Positions 61,117 to 64,000 of a stretch of DNA of 64,000 nt are shown here, in pieces. The translations under genes and the position numbers were made by a program. The stretch covers positions 2,249,715 to 2,313,714 of the forward strand of contig NC_058507.1 of assembly GCF_020382885.2 (NCBI RefSeq), written 5' to 3'. Each line of letters starts with the position of its first letter. The stretch's first letter is position 1. The DNA comes from Scatophagus argus (Eukaryota > Chordata > Actinopteri > Scatophagidae). The notes below the pieces were generated by a model that was given only the letters and a program-made list of their open reading frames with translations, ran no database searches and was not told the origin of the DNA.

Positions 61117-62021
61117 AGTCGCGTGTTGCAGCACAAAGTGATGTCAGTAAACACACAGTTACACGCGTTACGTAACGCGTTAGCAAGCTGTCAGTCCCTC
61201 GTGTGTTCAATAATGACTGGTTTGTGTGCGCGCATCACGTCATCACGTGCTGAGGCCAAAAGTCAAGAGGAACTGTTCAACCTGAAACGAGTGGTCATGA
61301 AATGCAGCACGTGACAGGACCGGAACGGTTCTTATCTCATCCTTCCATTCTTTTCCCTGTAAAGACTCTGGTGACTCTGGTTTTCATAAATAAACTGCAT
61401 TGCCACAGAGTCTGACGGGGTACATCGTCTGGTCGTCCTGTTCATGTCCTCCCTCCTGTCTGCATCTGGGTTTGACAGAGACAAGGGGTTCATGGTGCGT
61501 TGAGGTGCACCTCGTAAACTCAGAACTCTGTACCCTGGTTGTTTAAAAGTTTCTGGTTTCTTTTCTAATTTTCCATAAACCTGAGCTCTGGTTCTCGCTC
61601 GGGTCAGCATGAAAGAGCGCCTGCGCTCGGATCCAGAACATCTCAGGTACGCGGGAAATCTGACACCCGCGTCTCACCCCAATTTGCACAACCTATATGT
61701 CACAGCTGCGATAATGAGAATCCAACTTTAACCTGGCTCCTCGCCTCTCCTTAATAGGTGAGATCAACAGGGGACTGTTCTCCTCGCGCCCACCTGTTAA
61801 ATCCACCTCGTCGCAGGAGCCGCAGTCCGCCGTACGCAGACGTGCGTCCTGCGCTGCTCTGCGCTGCGCTTATTCAGTGAAAGTGGCGTTTGACATCACA
61901 GGTCTGCTTTCAAAGACCTGGTCCCCGTTCAGAGGCTGAACCGCCTCTCTGCTTCGTGGTCCAAACATCAAACGCACGTTCAGGCTCAGATGTATTTTTA
62001 TGCCATCACACCCCTCCCCCG

Positions 62022-62053
<32 letters not shown>
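62022..62053. repeat. (CA)n microsatellite
   Basis: Uninterrupted CA run of about 32 bp. Confidence 0.95.
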
Positions 62054-62056
<3 letters not shown>

Positions 62057-62461
62057 CCCCTTGTCTGCACTGAATAGACCCTTTTAGAGGATTTTGTCTG
62101 ACCACTTCCTTTATTCTCCCTGCTGAAGGCTAATTGAGGTTGTGCAAATTAACAGAGGGAGCTGTCAGACGGCGGGAGGGAGGGGAGGGGGGGAGGGTTG
62201 GGAGCTGAGGGGGGGAGGTTTAGATGGCGGCGAAAATAAGCGCTTCCTCCTCAGCGGGTCCCAAAATAACCCTCGCCCCCGTGGCTTGATCACCCCACTC
62301 CTGAGGACCGGGTGTCCCAGCTGTGTGTCGGGCTGTCAGAGTTCCTCTCTCTCTGAAGCACACACACACACACAGCTTCTCTTTGGCTTATTTATTGCTT
62401 CCATTTTTATGTTATTCCATTTTGAAGTCATTACGCTCCTGACAACCGTATCCCTCTGACT

Positions 62462-62790
62462 ATACCGCGTGGCCAAAAGAATGTGGACAGCAGAACATTG
62501 CATGTCTGTGTGATGGATGAACATCTCAGTCCTGAACCAAACCATCTCTGCTGCTATAAACTCCACTTTTCTGCTTTCAGGATTTCCACCAGATTCTGGA
62601 GCAGGTCTGCGGGGATTTGCTCCCATTCAGCCACGCGAGCATCAGTGAGGTCCAACTGATGCTCGTGTGGCCCACAGTCTGTGTTCCAGTTCATCCTGAA
62701 GGCGCCGGCTGGGCTTTAGGTCAGGGATTTGTGCACACCAAACTGGATGAAACCATTTCTTTATGCAGCTGGTTGTGTGCAGGAGGAGGA
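62462..62790 (-). mobile_element. Tc1-like transposon fossil, 3' part
   Basis: The plus strand starts GTGGCCAAAAGAATGTGGAC, the Tc1 terminal text. It continues with TTTCCACCAGATTCTGGAGC, GATTTGCTCCCATTCAGCCA and AGGTCAGGGATTTGTGCACA. These are the complement of the transposase C-terminal coding region of the same fish family as the 12241 copy, which it therefore overlaps in opposite orientation. Heavily mutated. Confidence 0.8.
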
Positions 62791-63176
62791 TTTTGTTATC
62801 TCAAAGGTGGTTTTGTCTTATTTTGTTGTTGTCTATCTTATTCTGATTCTTTATCTTCTGACTTTGGAGTTTGCTTTAAGACCTGAGTGTGATGAGAGTT
62901 TGGCATGTCATGCTGCTTAATGCAAAAACATAGTTCAATACATGCAAAACATTCAGCACACAGTAGCTCTTCACACAAAATGTGCATGTAAAACTGGTAT
63001 TGAAAGAGGAGTCGTTCGGGAGCTGAATGATGTTGCTCTCTAATAAAAGCCTGAATTCCCTTCACTACAAGTCACATTCTCATTGCATACAAATGAATAA
63101 GGAAGTCATTACAAACTCATGTTGTTCAAACCCACAGAGCTTTCTTCTTAGTTCCAGTGTCCAAAGTGTCAGGCTT

Positions 63177-63219
<43 letters not shown>

Positions 63220-63246
63220 GTCTATCTATCTATCTATCTATCTATG
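63177..63246. repeat. (TCTA)n tetranucleotide microsatellite, 70 bp
   Basis: Seventeen or so TCTA units with a single G change in the middle. Confidence 0.97.
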
Positions 63247-64000
63247 TGAAACGCACACCGTACTCCTCTCGTCTCTCGTCTCTGAGGTGAAAATGGCTCC
63301 ATGATTGCCTGTAGCATACAAAATGAGCAGCCGAGGGCCTGGGAGAGCTTTAGAGCTCCTTTGTTCAGTCACAACAAACTGGCTCTGCAGCAGAGAGATG
63401 AAACACCAGCCACATTAAATCACCTCAATTTTTATGTCTGGATGAGTCTTTTTTTGTTTTTTTAAATTTTCTTTGTGGCACTGAAGTCAAATCCAGGTTA
63501 AGTGCAGAAATGTTAACCGTCTTCTCTGCTGCACAGGATCTGATGCAATCATCCCCTCGTGGAGTCTTTAAACCTGGCTTTGATGTCAGAGGACGGGGAG
63601 GCTGGAGCGAGCGGAGGAGCTCCAGTCGGAGATATTCGGCTGAATTAGCTGCACGGGGCCTGAAATATTGAATAAAATCAAAATGGAGGAAGAAGAGAGG
63701 AAAAATGTGAATTCACTGCAGGCTAAGAGGAAAATGGCGTCTGGAGTCAGACCGTAAGGCTTTTACTTCATTTAGCTGAGATGCTCTCGAGCAGAACGTT
63801 GATTTCTGAAAACTTGTAAGTTAAAACCTGAGAGTCGAATTTGATTAAAATGCTGGAGTTCATGCAGTTTTTGTGAGCTCTGTGAGCATCTGTGGGGTGG
63901 AAGTCTTTCTCCACCCGCCCCGTGTGCTCGCTAAGTCACCTGGTTGGCTTCGCCAGCATGTGGATGCCACCAGGGGAGGAAATGTAGGACGCCACGGGGG

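Larger units (their letters stand above)
54010..64000. other. ten kilobases without a supportable gene
   Basis: I see microsatellites, a hAT remnant, a Tc1-like remnant and GC-richer patches near 60600-60720 and 61600-61870. In human the next gene beyond EXOC3L4 is CDC42BPB, but I recognise none of its exons. A short ATG-to-donor stretch at 61609-61646 and the GC-rich end near 63570-63760 could belong to another gene's first exons; neither can be shown. Confidence 0.5.

Noticed and set aside
63177-63246. Tandem TCTA units as a CRISPR-like array
   Set aside because: A simple tetranucleotide microsatellite without spacers.

Overview
This window is vertebrate nuclear DNA, almost certainly from a ray-finned (teleost) fish. 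Its genes are split into many short exons with GT..AG borders. Proteins such as VPS29 and the start of eIF5 are close to their human counterparts. The spaces between exons hold long CA/GT microsatellites, Tc1-like and hAT-like transposon fossils, a tRNA-derived SINE and an L1-type LINE, a mix typical of fish. I see no bacterial gene, CRISPR array, rRNA or tRNA gene, and no convincing retrovirus.

Layout. 1-3360 (minus): 5' half of eif5, with its first four coding exons and two candidate non-coding leader exons. 3699-7511 (plus): complete vps29, including the tiny alternative AGHR exon. 9588-10760 (minus): fam216a, recognised from its LTPAQK domain and acidic tail, with a truncated LINE (8636-9582) inserted at its stop codon. 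13472-19070 (plus), 21993-27161 (minus) and 36722-52374 (minus): three related genes of the TNFAIP2/EXOC3-like (Sec6) family encoding about 540, 640 and 765 residues. Their internal exons match almost one for one in length. 32039-37944: several copies of an unrecognised ~340-bp repeat, twice arranged as long inverted pairs. 53970-64000: no gene that I can support, only microsatellites and repeats.

How the parts relate. In human, EIF5, TNFAIP2 and EXOC3L4 are neighbours on chromosome 14, while VPS29 and FAM216A are neighbours on chromosome 12, so the window joins two ancestral blocks. vps29 acts in retromer and eif5 in translation start. The Sec6-family genes probably act in membrane tubulation or vesicle tethering. 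The promoter of the plus-strand Sec6-family gene has a TATA box, an NF-kB site and an ISRE close together, and its likely 3' UTR has an AU-rich element; this fits an inflammation-induced gene. The largest paralog has interferon/STAT-type motifs at its presumed first exon.

Most notable items: the LINE whose 14-bp target duplication rebuilds the fam216a stop codon; the foldback repeats with ~340-bp arms, one inside an intron; the innate-immune promoter; and the three-gene exon match. Exon borders were read by eye from splice sites and reading frames and were not aligned by software.
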